Shown: positions 44,850 to 53,377 of the stretch, piece by piece
Layout of the letters: the number at the start of each line of letters is the position of its first letter
Position numbering within the stretch: position 1 is the stretch's first letter
From: JAJKIP01 sp037200685
GTDB taxonomy: Bacteria; Bacteroidota; Bacteroidia; Chitinophagales; Chitinophagaceae
DNA length: 64,000 nucleotides
Assembly (NCBI GenBank): GCA_037200685.1
Contig: JBBCIG010000019.1
Coordinates: 1-64,000 of the forward strand
Direction of reading: 5' to 3'
The notes under the pieces: generated by a model
Databases searched by the model: none
Told to the model about the DNA's origin: nothing
The model's input: only the letters and a program-made list of their open reading frames with translations
Program-made: the position numbers and the translations under genes

Positions 44850-45419
44850 ATGGACCAACAACAAAAAACATTCAGGCGCATTGTGACAGGTCATGATGCA
44901 GATAGGAAAGCGATTATCATATCCGATGCCTCACCAGATCGTACTTATATGATCGGGGGGCCTAAGGGAGCGAAGTTTCACGAAGTATGGAATACAAGAC
45001 AATCACCGGCAATGATCGATAGTAATTCCGGAGAACCTGAAGAGACCAGCCTGGTATTAGCGCCACCTAAAGGCGGCACACGAATAAGAGTTATTGATTT
45101 TCCCCCGGAAGGAGAAGAGATTCGAAATCTTTCTAAAGATGAAGCAAGTAAACATTTTAAATCTATGGGAGGCGAAGATGCTTCAAAAGCAGGGCAGGGT
45201 GCACCCCATCCTTTGATGCACCGCACCGCAACCATTGATTATGGAATTGTCCTTGAAGGAGAAATGACGTTAATTGTTGACAAGGGAGAAACAACTATCA
45301 AAGCCGGTGATATTATTATACAGCGTGGTACTAACCATGCCTGGGCGAACCGGTCAGGTAAAATGTGCCGTATGGCATTTATCCTGGTTGACGGTCAATT
45401 TACCAATGAACTGCACTAA
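44850..45419 (+). CDS. Cupin-domain protein
   Basis: 189 aa from ATG at 44850. A cupin with the metal-binding pattern spread over TIDYGIVLEGEMTLIVDKGE and TTIKAGDIIIQRGTNHAWAN; the His of GTNHAW and Glu are retained, so a bound metal is likely. Proteins of this type are dioxygenase-like or act as sensors. It is directly upstream of a carboxymuconolactone decarboxylase-like protein, so aromatic compound or peroxide handling is possible but not proven. Confidence 0.78.
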   Translation: MDQQQKTFRRIVTGHDADRKAIIISDASPDRTYMIGGPKGAKFHEVWNTRQSPAMIDSNSGEPEETSLVLAPPKGGTRIRVIDFPPEGEEIRNLSKDEASKHFKSMGGEDASKAGQGAPHPLMHRTATIDYGIVLEGEMTLIVDKGETTIKAGDIIIQRGTNHAWANRSGKMCRMAFILVDGQFTNELH

Positions 45420-45436
45420 CTCTTAAAACTTTTATT

Positions 45437-46006
45437 ATGCGTATAAAACCATTGCCGCCAGGTACACTTAATCCCGAGCTTCGCTACGTTCATGATGAGA
45501 TCGCTAACCTGATTACTAAAAGCCAGGGCCCGGTAGTAATGATAAATGCTGAAGGTGCATTACTTGGCCCTTTTCCTCCCATGTTGCATTTCCCGCAGTT
45601 TGGCGTACCGGCTTTAACTTTTCTCAGGTCGTTAGACAACCACGCAACACTTTCCAAAACAGTTCGTGAAGTAGCGATCCTTACTGTAGGCGGCGCCTTT
45701 GGTTCACGGTTCGAGCTATATGCACATGAGATAATGGCAAAGGCTTTTGGTCTTTCACCAAATATTATCGCATCACTTGCTGCCGGTAGTCATCCACATG
45801 GTTTAAGCGAAGAGGAAAGTATTGCGCATGACATGGCTTATTCATTGGTTAACGGCCATACTATTCCGGCCTCAACTTATAATCGTGCTGTTGATCTGCT
45901 TGGACAAAACGGTACGGGAGAACTCATATTTCTCATAAGCGGCTACTGTCTCATTGCAACAATATTGAATGGATTCGATATGCCGGCGCCGGAAAGCAAT
46001 GGATAA
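45437..46006 (+). CDS. Carboxymuconolactone decarboxylase family protein
   Basis: 189 aa. It has the CMD/AhpD fold (LSKTVREVAILTVGGAFGSR, FELYAHEIMAKAFGLSPN); the usual CxxC peroxidase pair is replaced, with no cysteine pair visible. Members act as gamma-carboxymuconolactone decarboxylases or alkyl-hydroperoxide-reducing partners. With no CxxC, a decarboxylase-like or structural role is more likely. 17 bases after the cupin gene, so an operon is likely. Confidence 0.8.
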   Translation: MRIKPLPPGTLNPELRYVHDEIANLITKSQGPVVMINAEGALLGPFPPMLHFPQFGVPALTFLRSLDNHATLSKTVREVAILTVGGAFGSRFELYAHEIMAKAFGLSPNIIASLAAGSHPHGLSEEESIAHDMAYSLVNGHTIPASTYNRAVDLLGQNGTGELIFLISGYCLIATILNGFDMPAPESNG

Positions 46007-46121
46007 AATAGCAAAAGGGTATAACTAAAAAATAGAGAAATTGACGTTACTAAAAATTTGAAGAACATAAAGCTGTAGTGAATACATTTGATATCAGGAT
46101 GCTGGATATCTTAAATAAGAT

Positions 46122-46736
46122 ATGATAAGGCCCATAGGTAAATCGAAAATGGAATCTGGAACAGAAATATTTTTGAAATCGGTTAGGGTGATCTGCCCTA
46201 ACCTCGCTGATGTTGAACTTTCTCAATTTGCTTCAAAACTCACTTTTAAAGAATTAAAAAAGAAAGAGATATTTCTTCAATCCGGTAAAGTGCAAAAAGC
46301 AATAGGGTTTATAGCAAAAGGATTAGTTCGTTCTTTTTTTATTGACGAGAACGGAAATGAAATAACGGTTGGTTTCTATGCAGAAGGCGATTATGTCACC
46401 CATTATCCTGCATTTATTACTCAGAAACCCAGCCGGTATTCTATCCAATGCCTGGAACCTGTTGCTATGGTTTGTTTTTCATTTGAAGACATGCAATTGA
46501 ATTATCAACAGTCTCCGGGCTTTGAAAGATATGGGCGGTTAATCGCCGAAGAAATTTTAAAGCGACAACAGGCACGTATTGAGAGTTTCATATTTCAGAT
46601 AGCAGAAGAACGTTACCTTGATTTTATTGAATATCATCCAACATTGTTCAACAGGATCTCACTATCTCACCTTTGCAGTTATCTTGGTATCGAACGACAA
46701 ACGCTTACCCGCATTCGCCAGAAATTAGCCCACTGA
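46122..46736 (+). CDS. Crp/Fnr-family transcription regulator
   Basis: 204 aa (ATG at 46122; a second ATG at 46149 fits shorter homologues). Cyclic-nucleotide-binding-type beta-barrel (VRSFFIDENGNEITVGFYAEG) and a C-terminal helix-turn-helix (LSHLCSYLGIERQTLTRIRQ). No cysteine cluster for an iron-sulfur centre. It lies between the cupin/CMD pair and a flavin-dependent quinone reductase, so it probably controls these detoxification genes. Confidence 0.87.
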   Translation: MIRPIGKSKMESGTEIFLKSVRVICPNLADVELSQFASKLTFKELKKKEIFLQSGKVQKAIGFIAKGLVRSFFIDENGNEITVGFYAEGDYVTHYPAFITQKPSRYSIQCLEPVAMVCFSFEDMQLNYQQSPGFERYGRLIAEEILKRQQARIESFIFQIAEERYLDFIEYHPTLFNRISLSHLCSYLGIERQTLTRIRQKLAH

Positions 46737-46814
46737 TAATTTTTGACGCATTTGCGTCAGGTGCGCCTTTCATTTACGTAGCAGCTTTGCAGTATCAAAT
46801 TAAAACGATCTGCA

Positions 46815-47402
46815 ATGACAAAGAACATATTACTTATACTCGGTCACCCTTCCAAAAACTCGTTTAATAAAGCATTGCTGGATGCCTATCAAACCGGGGC
46901 TGAAAGCAGCGGAGCCAATTGTAAAACCATTTACATCTCTGACTTAAACTTCGATGTAAATCTCGCCGACGGATATAAAACCGGTAAAGCTGATCAATTG
47001 GAGGAAGACCTGGTTACAGCACAGCAATTGTTTCAATGGGCCGACCATGTGGTAATGGCTTTTCCTAACTGGTGGGGAGCCATGCCTGCTATCACCAAAG
47101 GATTTATTGACAGGCTTTTTCTTCCCGGTTTTGCTTTTAAAAATCATTCCGGCCAAACATTCCCCGAAAAATTATTGAAAGGAAAAAGTATGAGGGTACT
47201 GGTAACAATGGATACGCCTAAATTCTGGTTCTACCTAGTACACCGGGCATCACTTTACCTGATTCTCAAAAAAGTTGTATTCGGCTATGTTGGTTTCAAA
47301 CCGATCGGGTTTTCAACGTTCGGTTTTATGAGAAAATCAACCGGCAAGCAAAGAGATAAATGGCTGGGAAAAGTAGAAAAATTAGGTATTCAATTTAAAT
47401 AA
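46815..47402 (+). CDS. NAD(P)H-dependent FMN oxidoreductase (flavodoxin-like quinone reductase)
   Basis: 195 aa. Flavodoxin-like fold of the NQO/MdaB type: GHPSKNSFNKALLDAYQTGA, HVVMAFPNWWGAMPAITKGF, and FKPIGFSTFGFMRKS. It reduces quinones or other small oxidants with two electrons from NAD(P)H. The gene follows the Crp-like regulator (78 bases). Confidence 0.87.
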   Translation: MTKNILLILGHPSKNSFNKALLDAYQTGAESSGANCKTIYISDLNFDVNLADGYKTGKADQLEEDLVTAQQLFQWADHVVMAFPNWWGAMPAITKGFIDRLFLPGFAFKNHSGQTFPEKLLKGKSMRVLVTMDTPKFWFYLVHRASLYLILKKVVFGYVGFKPIGFSTFGFMRKSTGKQRDKWLGKVEKLGIQFK

Positions 47403-47435
47403 CAAAAACGATCACATCAATAAAAATTAAATAAA

Positions 47436-48248
47436 ATGAAAAAAACAATTTCAACGCTTTTAACAACAGCACTCGCCATCTCTGCATTCGCAGCGATTGA
47501 CAAAAATGATAACAACAACCCTGTTAGTTCAAAAACGTATGTGCTGGTACATGGTGCATGGCAGGCGCCATACGTATGGGATGCTGTACGTAATGAACTG
47601 CTTAAAGAAGGTAACAAAGTAATTGTCGTCGAACTTCCCGGCCACGGTGCAGACAAAACACCTACACATACCCTGACTATAGATGTTTACCGTGATAAAG
47701 TGATCGAAGCAATTTCTACAGTAAATGAAAAAGTAATACTTGTAGGACACAGCATGGGTGGAATGGTTATCACCGCTGTGGCTGAGAAAATTCCTGCTAA
47801 AATCAGCAAGCTGGTTTATATCGGCGCTTTCCTTCCATCATCAGGGCAGGCGCTGACTGATCTTGCTTATTCAGATCCTGATTCAAAACTGGGTCCGCTG
47901 TTAACACCATCTGCCGATCAATTAACACTGGATGTAAAACGTGACAGCCTTACTTATCTTTTTATAAATGACGGTACCCAGGCTATTAAGCAAAACGTAA
48001 TTGACAATTATCGTGCAGAGCCAGCCATTCCATTTGCCAACAAGGTTACGTTAACCAAAGAAGCGTTTGGTTCGGTGGAGAAAGTCTATATCAAAACGCT
48101 CGAGGATATTGTGATATCACCAGGCTTGCAGGATCGCATGATAGCGGGCGCCGGCATCAAAACTGTATACGGGGTAAAAACCAGTCACTCTCCTTTCCTG
48201 TCGCAACCGCATGAAGTATCAAATCTGTTGATCAGGATAGGTAAATAA
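47436..48248 (+). CDS. Secreted alpha/beta hydrolase
   Basis: 270 aa with a signal peptide (MKKTISTLLTTALAISAFAA). VHGAWQAPYVWDAV is the oxyanion region, GHSMGG holds the nucleophile Ser106, and a His is found in VKTSHSPFLSQPHEV. The sequence style is that of plant-esterase/hydroxynitrile-lyase-like enzymes (SABP2 group). Acts in the envelope. It is 33 bases after the quinone reductase. Confidence 0.85.
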   Translation: MKKTISTLLTTALAISAFAAIDKNDNNNPVSSKTYVLVHGAWQAPYVWDAVRNELLKEGNKVIVVELPGHGADKTPTHTLTIDVYRDKVIEAISTVNEKVILVGHSMGGMVITAVAEKIPAKISKLVYIGAFLPSSGQALTDLAYSDPDSKLGPLLTPSADQLTLDVKRDSLTYLFINDGTQAIKQNVIDNYRAEPAIPFANKVTLTKEAFGSVEKVYIKTLEDIVISPGLQDRMIAGAGIKTVYGVKTSHSPFLSQPHEVSNLLIRIGK

Positions 48249-48257
48249 AATAAAGAA

Positions 48258-48414
48258 TATTATCCGCAGGATGCTGTGCATTAACCCGGCTTCAGTGCTA
48301 CTATCATCTTCGTTGCGACGCTCCGTTCATCCCTGCCTGCCGGCAGGCAGGTTCCTGTTCTTTATTGAGCAATTGTCGAAGACCCCAAGGTTTGTCGGGG
48401 CGTTGCTCCCGCCA
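48258..48414 (-). repeat. Dispersed repeat family A, copy 7, with nested palindrome
   Basis: On the minus strand: GATGAACGGAGCGTCGCAAC, GAAGATGATAGTAGCACTG, then AAGCCGGG. A perfect 20-base palindrome (CCTGCCTGCCGGCAGGCAGG) sits inside, as in the copy at 22816. ATTATCCGCAGGATGCTGTG leads into it, as at 57583. Confidence 0.75.
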
Positions 48415-48468
48415 GCGATGTAGACTATTCAGCACAACAAAATTAATAACCTGTAAAAATTGAAAACG

Positions 48469-49239
48469 ATGAAAGCAAAAACATCTTTATCGATTCTTCA
48501 AAAAACAATGGCCGTTTTTGCAATACTTATTTCACTGCGCAGTATATACGCTACGGCACAAAGTCAAGATAAGATAACAAGTAACGATCAGCAAGTAATA
48601 GCGAGACTGATGTGTTACGAGGTAAAACAGGAATATAAGGAGCAGCTTCAAAAAGCATTGAGTGATTATGGACTGCATTCGCTTTCCAGCGAAAGCAATA
48701 TCATGACAGAAGCTTATTACGAAAGGGAAAATCCTGCTGTGCTTTGGTTAATCGAGCGGTGGAGCAGCAAAAATGAATTGGATAAGTTCGATAATAACTC
48801 TTATTCAAAAGCGGTACGGTCATTAACAGCATTAGCGTTATCGGCGCCTGTAAAAACAATTTATATCAAGGACCTGGAACCTATTTCAAAACAACAATGG
48901 CGTAAAACATCAAATAGAGCGGATAGCCAACTTACCATCATGCTATTTGTAGATGCAAAGGCAGGAACACAACAAATTTTCAGGGATGTATATCATGTAG
49001 CCATGCCTCAATTCCGAGGCGAGCCTGGTATAGTAACATATCAATTATCAGAACTTGAAGAAGATAATACACAATTCGTAACCTATGAAAAGTTCAGAAA
49101 CAACGAAGCTTTTCAATATCATCTGAATTTTCCTCCCATTCAACCGGTAATTGATTATCTCAATTCGAGTATCAAAAAACAACCGTTCCAGGATGGCATT
49201 CATAACCTCATTGAATTTGCGCCACTTACCCGTGAATAA
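48469..49239 (+). CDS. Secreted protein with two ABM-like domains
   Basis: 256 aa from ATG at 48469 (an in-frame TTG at 48460 is less likely). A hydrophobic N-terminal segment (TMAVFAILISLRSIYATAQS) suggests export. Two copies of a dimeric ferredoxin-like domain of the antibiotic biosynthesis monooxygenase type are visible (ARLMCYEVKQEYKEQLQKAL and TIMLFVDAKAGTQQIFRDVY). Such domains oxidise or bind quinones and haem-like molecules; the activity is not known. Confidence 0.72.
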   Translation: MKAKTSLSILQKTMAVFAILISLRSIYATAQSQDKITSNDQQVIARLMCYEVKQEYKEQLQKALSDYGLHSLSSESNIMTEAYYERENPAVLWLIERWSSKNELDKFDNNSYSKAVRSLTALALSAPVKTIYIKDLEPISKQQWRKTSNRADSQLTIMLFVDAKAGTQQIFRDVYHVAMPQFRGEPGIVTYQLSELEEDNTQFVTYEKFRNNEAFQYHLNFPPIQPVIDYLNSSIKKQPFQDGIHNLIEFAPLTRE

Positions 49240-49291
49240 CATAAAAAACAAAATTCAAACACAATCATTAATAATAATAAAAATTTAAAAA

Positions 49292-50089
49292 ATGAGAAAG
49301 ATCAGTAAGATCATAGTGGCTGGAGCCATTGGTTCATTGGCTTCAAATTATTCAGCCGCACAAACAAACAATGTACATGAACTGAGCGTCATCAACCAAT
49401 TATCTACACAGCCTGCTGTTGTAAACATGCCGGTATCACAATTATTAAATGCGCCGGGCAATGAGGCATTAAAAGCGTTCTTTTTTACGCCTGTTAAAAA
49501 TAAGGCTGGATTGAAAGGTAAAAAGATAGCTGTTCTTGCTGCGGATGGTTTCGAAGAAATTGAATTGACCGGCCCCGTATGGTATTTCAGGGAATTAGGA
49601 GCGGAAGTTGACATTGTTGCTCCTAAATACAACCCTGCTCCCGCACGATATGGACTTGCTTATCCTGAGATGTCAAAAACACATATCATGGCTATTCAAT
49701 ACTTACAACCTGTAGGCTGGATAAAATTTGACCGCACTGCGGATCAAATTAAAGTGAGTGATTATGATGCAGTGTTTATTCCAGGCGGCGCCTGGAACCC
49801 GGATAATCTTCGCTATGATAAAGATGTGATCAAATTCATCCAGGATTTCAACAAGTCAGGAAAACTTATAGCTGCCATCTGTCATGGTCCGGTAGTGCTG
49901 GCCTCTGCTGATATTTTAAAAGGTAAAAAACTTACTGGCTATTGGAATATACAGGTCGATCTGAAAAATGCTGGAGGAACTGTTTTGGAAGAAACAGTAG
50001 TAACAGATGGAAACCTGGTAACGAGCAGGCATCCTATCGATGTAGCGGACTTTTCAAGAGCAGTTGAGAACTGGTTGATGAAAAAATAA
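49292..50089 (+). CDS. DJ-1/PfpI-family protein, exported
   Basis: 265 aa with an N-terminal signal segment (KIIVAGAIGSLASNYSAAQT). The class I glutamine amidotransferase-like fold follows: VLAADGFEEIELTGPVWYF, then the catalytic Cys197 in AAICHGPVVLASADILKGKK. The family contains proteases, chaperones and glyoxalases; the LTGYWN and TSRHPIDVADFSRAVENWL segments are typical of the PfpI/YhbO-like group. An extra segment near residue 120 (PARYGLAYPEMSKTHIMAIQ) is unusual. A hairpin terminator follows. Confidence 0.85.
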   Translation: MRKISKIIVAGAIGSLASNYSAAQTNNVHELSVINQLSTQPAVVNMPVSQLLNAPGNEALKAFFFTPVKNKAGLKGKKIAVLAADGFEEIELTGPVWYFRELGAEVDIVAPKYNPAPARYGLAYPEMSKTHIMAIQYLQPVGWIKFDRTADQIKVSDYDAVFIPGGAWNPDNLRYDKDVIKFIQDFNKSGKLIAAICHGPVVLASADILKGKKLTGYWNIQVDLKNAGGTVLEETVVTDGNLVTSRHPIDVADFSRAVENWLMKK

Positions 50090-50120
50090 TTTGTCTTTAT
50101 CGATCAGGAAGATCAAATAT

Positions 50121-50153
50121 AAAAGTGGGGATAGCATGATGATCTCCACTTTT
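50121..50153 (+). terminator. Hairpin terminator after DJ-1 gene
   Basis: AAAAGTGGGGAT pairs with ATCTCCACTTTT around a 9-base loop (one G-T pair). AT-rich sequence follows. It lies 32 bases after the stop of the DJ-1-like gene. Confidence 0.55.
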
Positions 50154-50240
50154 AATATCATATAGATCAAAAGATATCAATTTTAAAAATTGATAAAGGG
50201 ATGTGTTTTGATCATTCAGTAATTTTAAAAAAATAAATAC

Positions 50241-50879
50241 ATGAAAGCGCTTATCATCGGTGCTACCGGCGCTACCGGGAAAGATCTTGTGAATATTCTG
50301 CTGCAGGATCCGGCCTATACAGAAGTTGTGATATTTGTGCGTCGTTCCATTGGAATGCCACATCCCAAATTGTTAGAGATCGTAACTGATCTTAATAAAC
50401 TGGAAGAGGTGTCCGCCCTCATCAAAGGCGATGTTTGGTTCTCTTGCCTGGGAACTACATTGAAAGCGGCAGGCTCAAAGGAAAAACAAAGACATATTGA
50501 CTATGATATCCCTTTGAAATTTGCTGAGATCGCTAAAAGAAATGGAATTTACAGAACCGTTCTGTTATCTGCATATGGCGCTTCTGCTACAAGCAAAGTA
50601 TTTTATTCCAGGATCAAAGGCCAGTTGGAAGAAAAGATCGACAGCCTTGCATTCGGTTCATATATTATATTCAAACCCGGAATGTTGCTTCGCAAGGATA
50701 CCGACAGGGCGGGAGAACGTGTGATGGCAGGTGTATTAAAATTCCTGAATAGCCTCGGCCTGATCAGGAAATTCCAGCCAATACCCACTTCAATACTTGC
50801 TGAAAAATTGGCGAAGGCCCCTAAAATTCTCGCAAGTGGAAAGCACGTTATAGAGCTGGCTAAAATCTTCCGATTTTAG
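50241..50879 (+). CDS. NAD(P)-binding oxidoreductase (HTATIP2-like SDR)
   Basis: 212 aa. An atypical short-chain dehydrogenase: GATGATGKDLVNILLQDPAY binds the nucleotide, then WFSCLGTTLKAAGSKEKQR and VLLSAYGASATSKVFYSRIK with the Tyr/Lys pair as in HTATIP2/NmrA-like proteins. Cytosolic. Reductase activity is presumed but the substrate is unknown. Confidence 0.8.
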   Translation: MKALIIGATGATGKDLVNILLQDPAYTEVVIFVRRSIGMPHPKLLEIVTDLNKLEEVSALIKGDVWFSCLGTTLKAAGSKEKQRHIDYDIPLKFAEIAKRNGIYRTVLLSAYGASATSKVFYSRIKGQLEEKIDSLAFGSYIIFKPGMLLRKDTDRAGERVMAGVLKFLNSLGLIRKFQPIPTSILAEKLAKAPKILASGKHVIELAKIFRF

Positions 50880-50968
50880 ATTTGCATTCAGGGGTTACCG
50901 CCCGTCGGTTTAGTTGAACGGAGTTGAAGACGCAAAAAATATTTTATAAAAACATTTTCCGGAAATAG

Positions 50969-51040
50969 TAGCCTCGACAGGAATCGAACCTGTATCTGGG
51001 GCTTCGGAAACCCTTATACTATCCATTGTACTACGAGGCC
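50969..51040 (-). tRNA. tRNA-Arg (anticodon CCG)
   Basis: 72 bases on the minus strand. Acceptor stem GGCCTCG with CGAGGCT, D arm GTAC/GTAT, anticodon arm with loop TTCCGAA, T arm ACAGG TTCGATT CCTGT, discriminator A. The anticodon CCG reads the Arg codon CGG. The first pair of the anticodon stem is an A-C mismatch. The CCA end is not encoded. Confidence 0.9.
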
Positions 51041-51046
51041 TTGTTA

Positions 51047-51628
51047 TCACTTAATCAATCCCGGCGCATTGGTGGCGAAGATCTTTACGGCGATGGCGAG
51101 CAAAATTACGCCAAAGAATTTTCTTACAGCTATTAATCCTGCGGGGCCGAGCAGCCTGGCGATCCTTCCTAATAATTTAAGCACTATATATATAATAATG
51201 AGGTTGATTAAAATGGCGATCAGCAAAGTTGTTTCTCCATACTGAGCGCCGCGTAAGGACATAATGGTGGTCAATGTTCCGGACCCTGCTATTAAAGGAA
51301 AGGCGATCGGGACAACAGTAGCAGCCTTTACATTGTTTTCTCCTTTAAAAAATTCAAGCCCTAATACCATCTCCAGGCCAAGAATAAAAATTACAATAGA
51401 ACCACCCACGGCAAAGGCGCCGATGCCCACTCCTAATATATTAAGAAAGCTTTCTCCAACAAACATGAACAGGATCATCAAAGCGCCGGAAATAAGCGTT
51501 GCTTTCAATTCATTAATACCACCCATTTTTAGTTTCAGTGAAATAAGGATCGGGACCGATCCGAAAATATCAATCACCGCGAACAACGTGAAAGTGACCG
51601 TCAGCAGTTTGTTGAAGTCAATATTCAT
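51047..51628 (-). CDS. marC: MarC-family integral membrane protein
   Basis: 193 aa, about six hydrophobic helices (from LTVTFTLFAVIDIFGSVPIL to FFGVILLAIAVKIFATNAPG). The GSVPIL and PLIAGSGTLTTIMS motifs mark the MarC/UPF0056 family. These proteins have no proven transport substrate. The gene ends 7 bases from the tRNA gene. Confidence 0.87.
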   Translation of the reverse strand: MNIDFNKLLTVTFTLFAVIDIFGSVPILISLKLKMGGINELKATLISGALMILFMFVGESFLNILGVGIGAFAVGGSIVIFILGLEMVLGLEFFKGENNVKAATVVPIAFPLIAGSGTLTTIMSLRGAQYGETTLLIAILINLIIIYIVLKLLGRIARLLGPAGLIAVRKFFGVILLAIAVKIFATNAPGLIK

Positions 51629-51682
51629 ACATAGGTTTTGGCAAATGTATCTGTATTTTCCAGAATGCGGAACCTCACCTGG

Positions 51683-51839
51683 CCTCTCCTAAAGGAGAGG
51701 AACAATACACAGCCCTCGCTTTTCAAATAGTATGATATAATAGGAGTCTTCTAAAATGATGAACAAAGAATTAAAGCTTATGTGGTAGTTATATCGTTTG
51801 GATCAGCAATGCAGCACCGTCCTTCTCTTTTGGAGAAGG
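51683..51839. repeat. Two GAGAGG/GAGAAGG hairpins in the 51.6-52.0 kb gap
   Basis: CCTCTCCTAAAGGAGAGG at 51683-51700 and CCTTCTCTTTTGGAGAAGG at 51821-51839, both self-complementary. The gap 51629-51986 also has family A copy 51840-51941 and a TTAACTTTACATC segment near 51962, a near match to TAnnTTTG, 20-30 bases before the AraC gene. Confidence 0.5.
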
Positions 51840-51941
51840 ATAATCCGCAGGACTCTGTGACGAGGATGAGGCTATGCCGAGTAGCGAACAGAACCCTGAA
51901 GTGTGCGACGCAACGAAGATGATAGTAGCACAAAAGCTGGG
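51840..51941 (+). repeat. Dispersed repeat family A, copy 8
   Basis: ATAATCCGCAGGACTCTGTG, then CCGAGTAGCGAACAGAACC, GTGCGACGCAACGAAGATG, ATAGTAGCACAAAAGCTGGG. The leading CCGCAGGA-CTGTG part also leads the copies at 48258 and 57583. Confidence 0.75.
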
Positions 51942-51986
51942 AACAAAATTTCAAAATACCATTAACTTTACATCACTGACCCATTT

Positions 51987-53228
51987 ATGTCCCCTCTGTA
52001 CGAAATTTTATTGCTGGCAAGTTTTATATTAGGTATATACTTGTCTGTTATCCTGTTCGTCATCTCCAGGTACAATACATTGCTGAATAAATTGCTCGGC
52101 ACTTTCACGTTTGCGATGTCTGTGTTTTTTCTCATTTATTATCTTACGAATAAAAAGTGGATACTTGATGTTCCGTTTTTTGCGGGCAGCTTCACGCCTG
52201 TTTATTATCTCACGCCGGCTGTTTGTTATTTATATGTACGATGTTTTATCAGGGATGAATACCGGTTGAAACGAAAAGATAGTATTCATTTCGTCCCTTT
52301 CGTTTTTCATTTGATCATCATGCTGCCGTACTTGTTTTCGCCTATGGAAAAGAAACTGGAACTGGCGCAGGCATTGGTGCAAAGCAGCGATAACTTTCAA
52401 AACTATAATACTAGCTTTATCCCGGAGAAATACCATCTGTGGGCCCGCATGTTTTTAACCATCATCTATTTGCTTTTAATATGGCGGCTGATGCTGGGAA
52501 AATATTATCGCTCTTTTATTAATAAGAACAAAGCGTTGTACTCGTATGCGGTGCGATGGATCCAGCTCTTCACTTTCTTTATTACGCTGATGACGATACT
52601 GGGAGTGGTTATTAAACTTCAATTATTTTCATCCGGTGCGAAAGCTCCTTTGTACCAGGGAAATTTGTCAATGATCGGGTTGTTGGTTTGTTATATCGGG
52701 TTACTGATGTATGCGATTGTGAACCCTGTCATATTATATGGCTTGCCGCAATTTGCGCAGTTTAAAACCGCAGCTTATACGGGGAAAGAAATGGATGTAC
52801 AGAAAACGATGACGGATAATTATGCTGTAGAGAATAGACAGGAAAATGAAGTGCCGGATATTCCTTTTGAAAGAGAAAGAATTGAAGAATATGAACAACG
52901 GATTACACAATATATAAATGACAACCGGCCTTACCGCAACCCGGAATTTAATATCGCCACGTTGAGTAAAGCGCTGAACATACCGCAGCATCATTTATCT
53001 TATATATTCAAACATCACCTGAAACAATCCTTTGTTACCTATCGCAACACGTTGCGGGTGGAATATGTAAAACTGTCATTACAGCTGGGCAAAGGAAAAG
53101 AACTCACATTAGAAGCGATTGGCGAAAGCGCCGGCTTTTCTTCACGCAGTAATTTTTTCACCGTGTTCAAAAATATTACCGGGCTAAGTCCCGCACAGTA
53201 TCTTGAATCGATAAGAATAAACTCTTAA
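51987..53228 (+). CDS. Membrane-anchored AraC-family regulator
   Basis: 413 aa. The N-terminal half has seven hydrophobic helices (for example ILLLASFILGIYLSVILFVI, LFTFFITLMTILGVVIKL, MIGLLVCYIGLLMYAIVNPV), then a cytoplasmic linker. The C-terminal AraC domain contains FNIATLSKALNIPQHHLSYI and TLEAIGESAGFSSRSNFFTV, then GLSPAQYLESI. Typical for Bacteroidota membrane AraC regulators, whose membrane part may sense envelope signals. Target genes unknown; the LamG-like secreted protein downstream is a candidate. Confidence 0.85.
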   Translation: MSPLYEILLLASFILGIYLSVILFVISRYNTLLNKLLGTFTFAMSVFFLIYYLTNKKWILDVPFFAGSFTPVYYLTPAVCYLYVRCFIRDEYRLKRKDSIHFVPFVFHLIIMLPYLFSPMEKKLELAQALVQSSDNFQNYNTSFIPEKYHLWARMFLTIIYLLLIWRLMLGKYYRSFINKNKALYSYAVRWIQLFTFFITLMTILGVVIKLQLFSSGAKAPLYQGNLSMIGLLVCYIGLLMYAIVNPVILYGLPQFAQFKTAAYTGKEMDVQKTMTDNYAVENRQENEVPDIPFERERIEEYEQRITQYINDNRPYRNPEFNIATLSKALNIPQHHLSYIFKHHLKQSFVTYRNTLRVEYVKLSLQLGKGKELTLEAIGESAGFSSRSNFFTVFKNITGLSPAQYLESIRINS

Positions 53229-53377
53229 TTCATTATTGATCATCTTCTCTTCTTGTTCAGTTTCTTCATTTCTGAACATACACAGGCTATAATTCTTTTT
53301 ATTCTTTTTCTCGTATCGTAGGTTTATAGCGATAGCCCAGTTTTTAAAATCCATTATCAATTTTTTAAAAGAAAACC

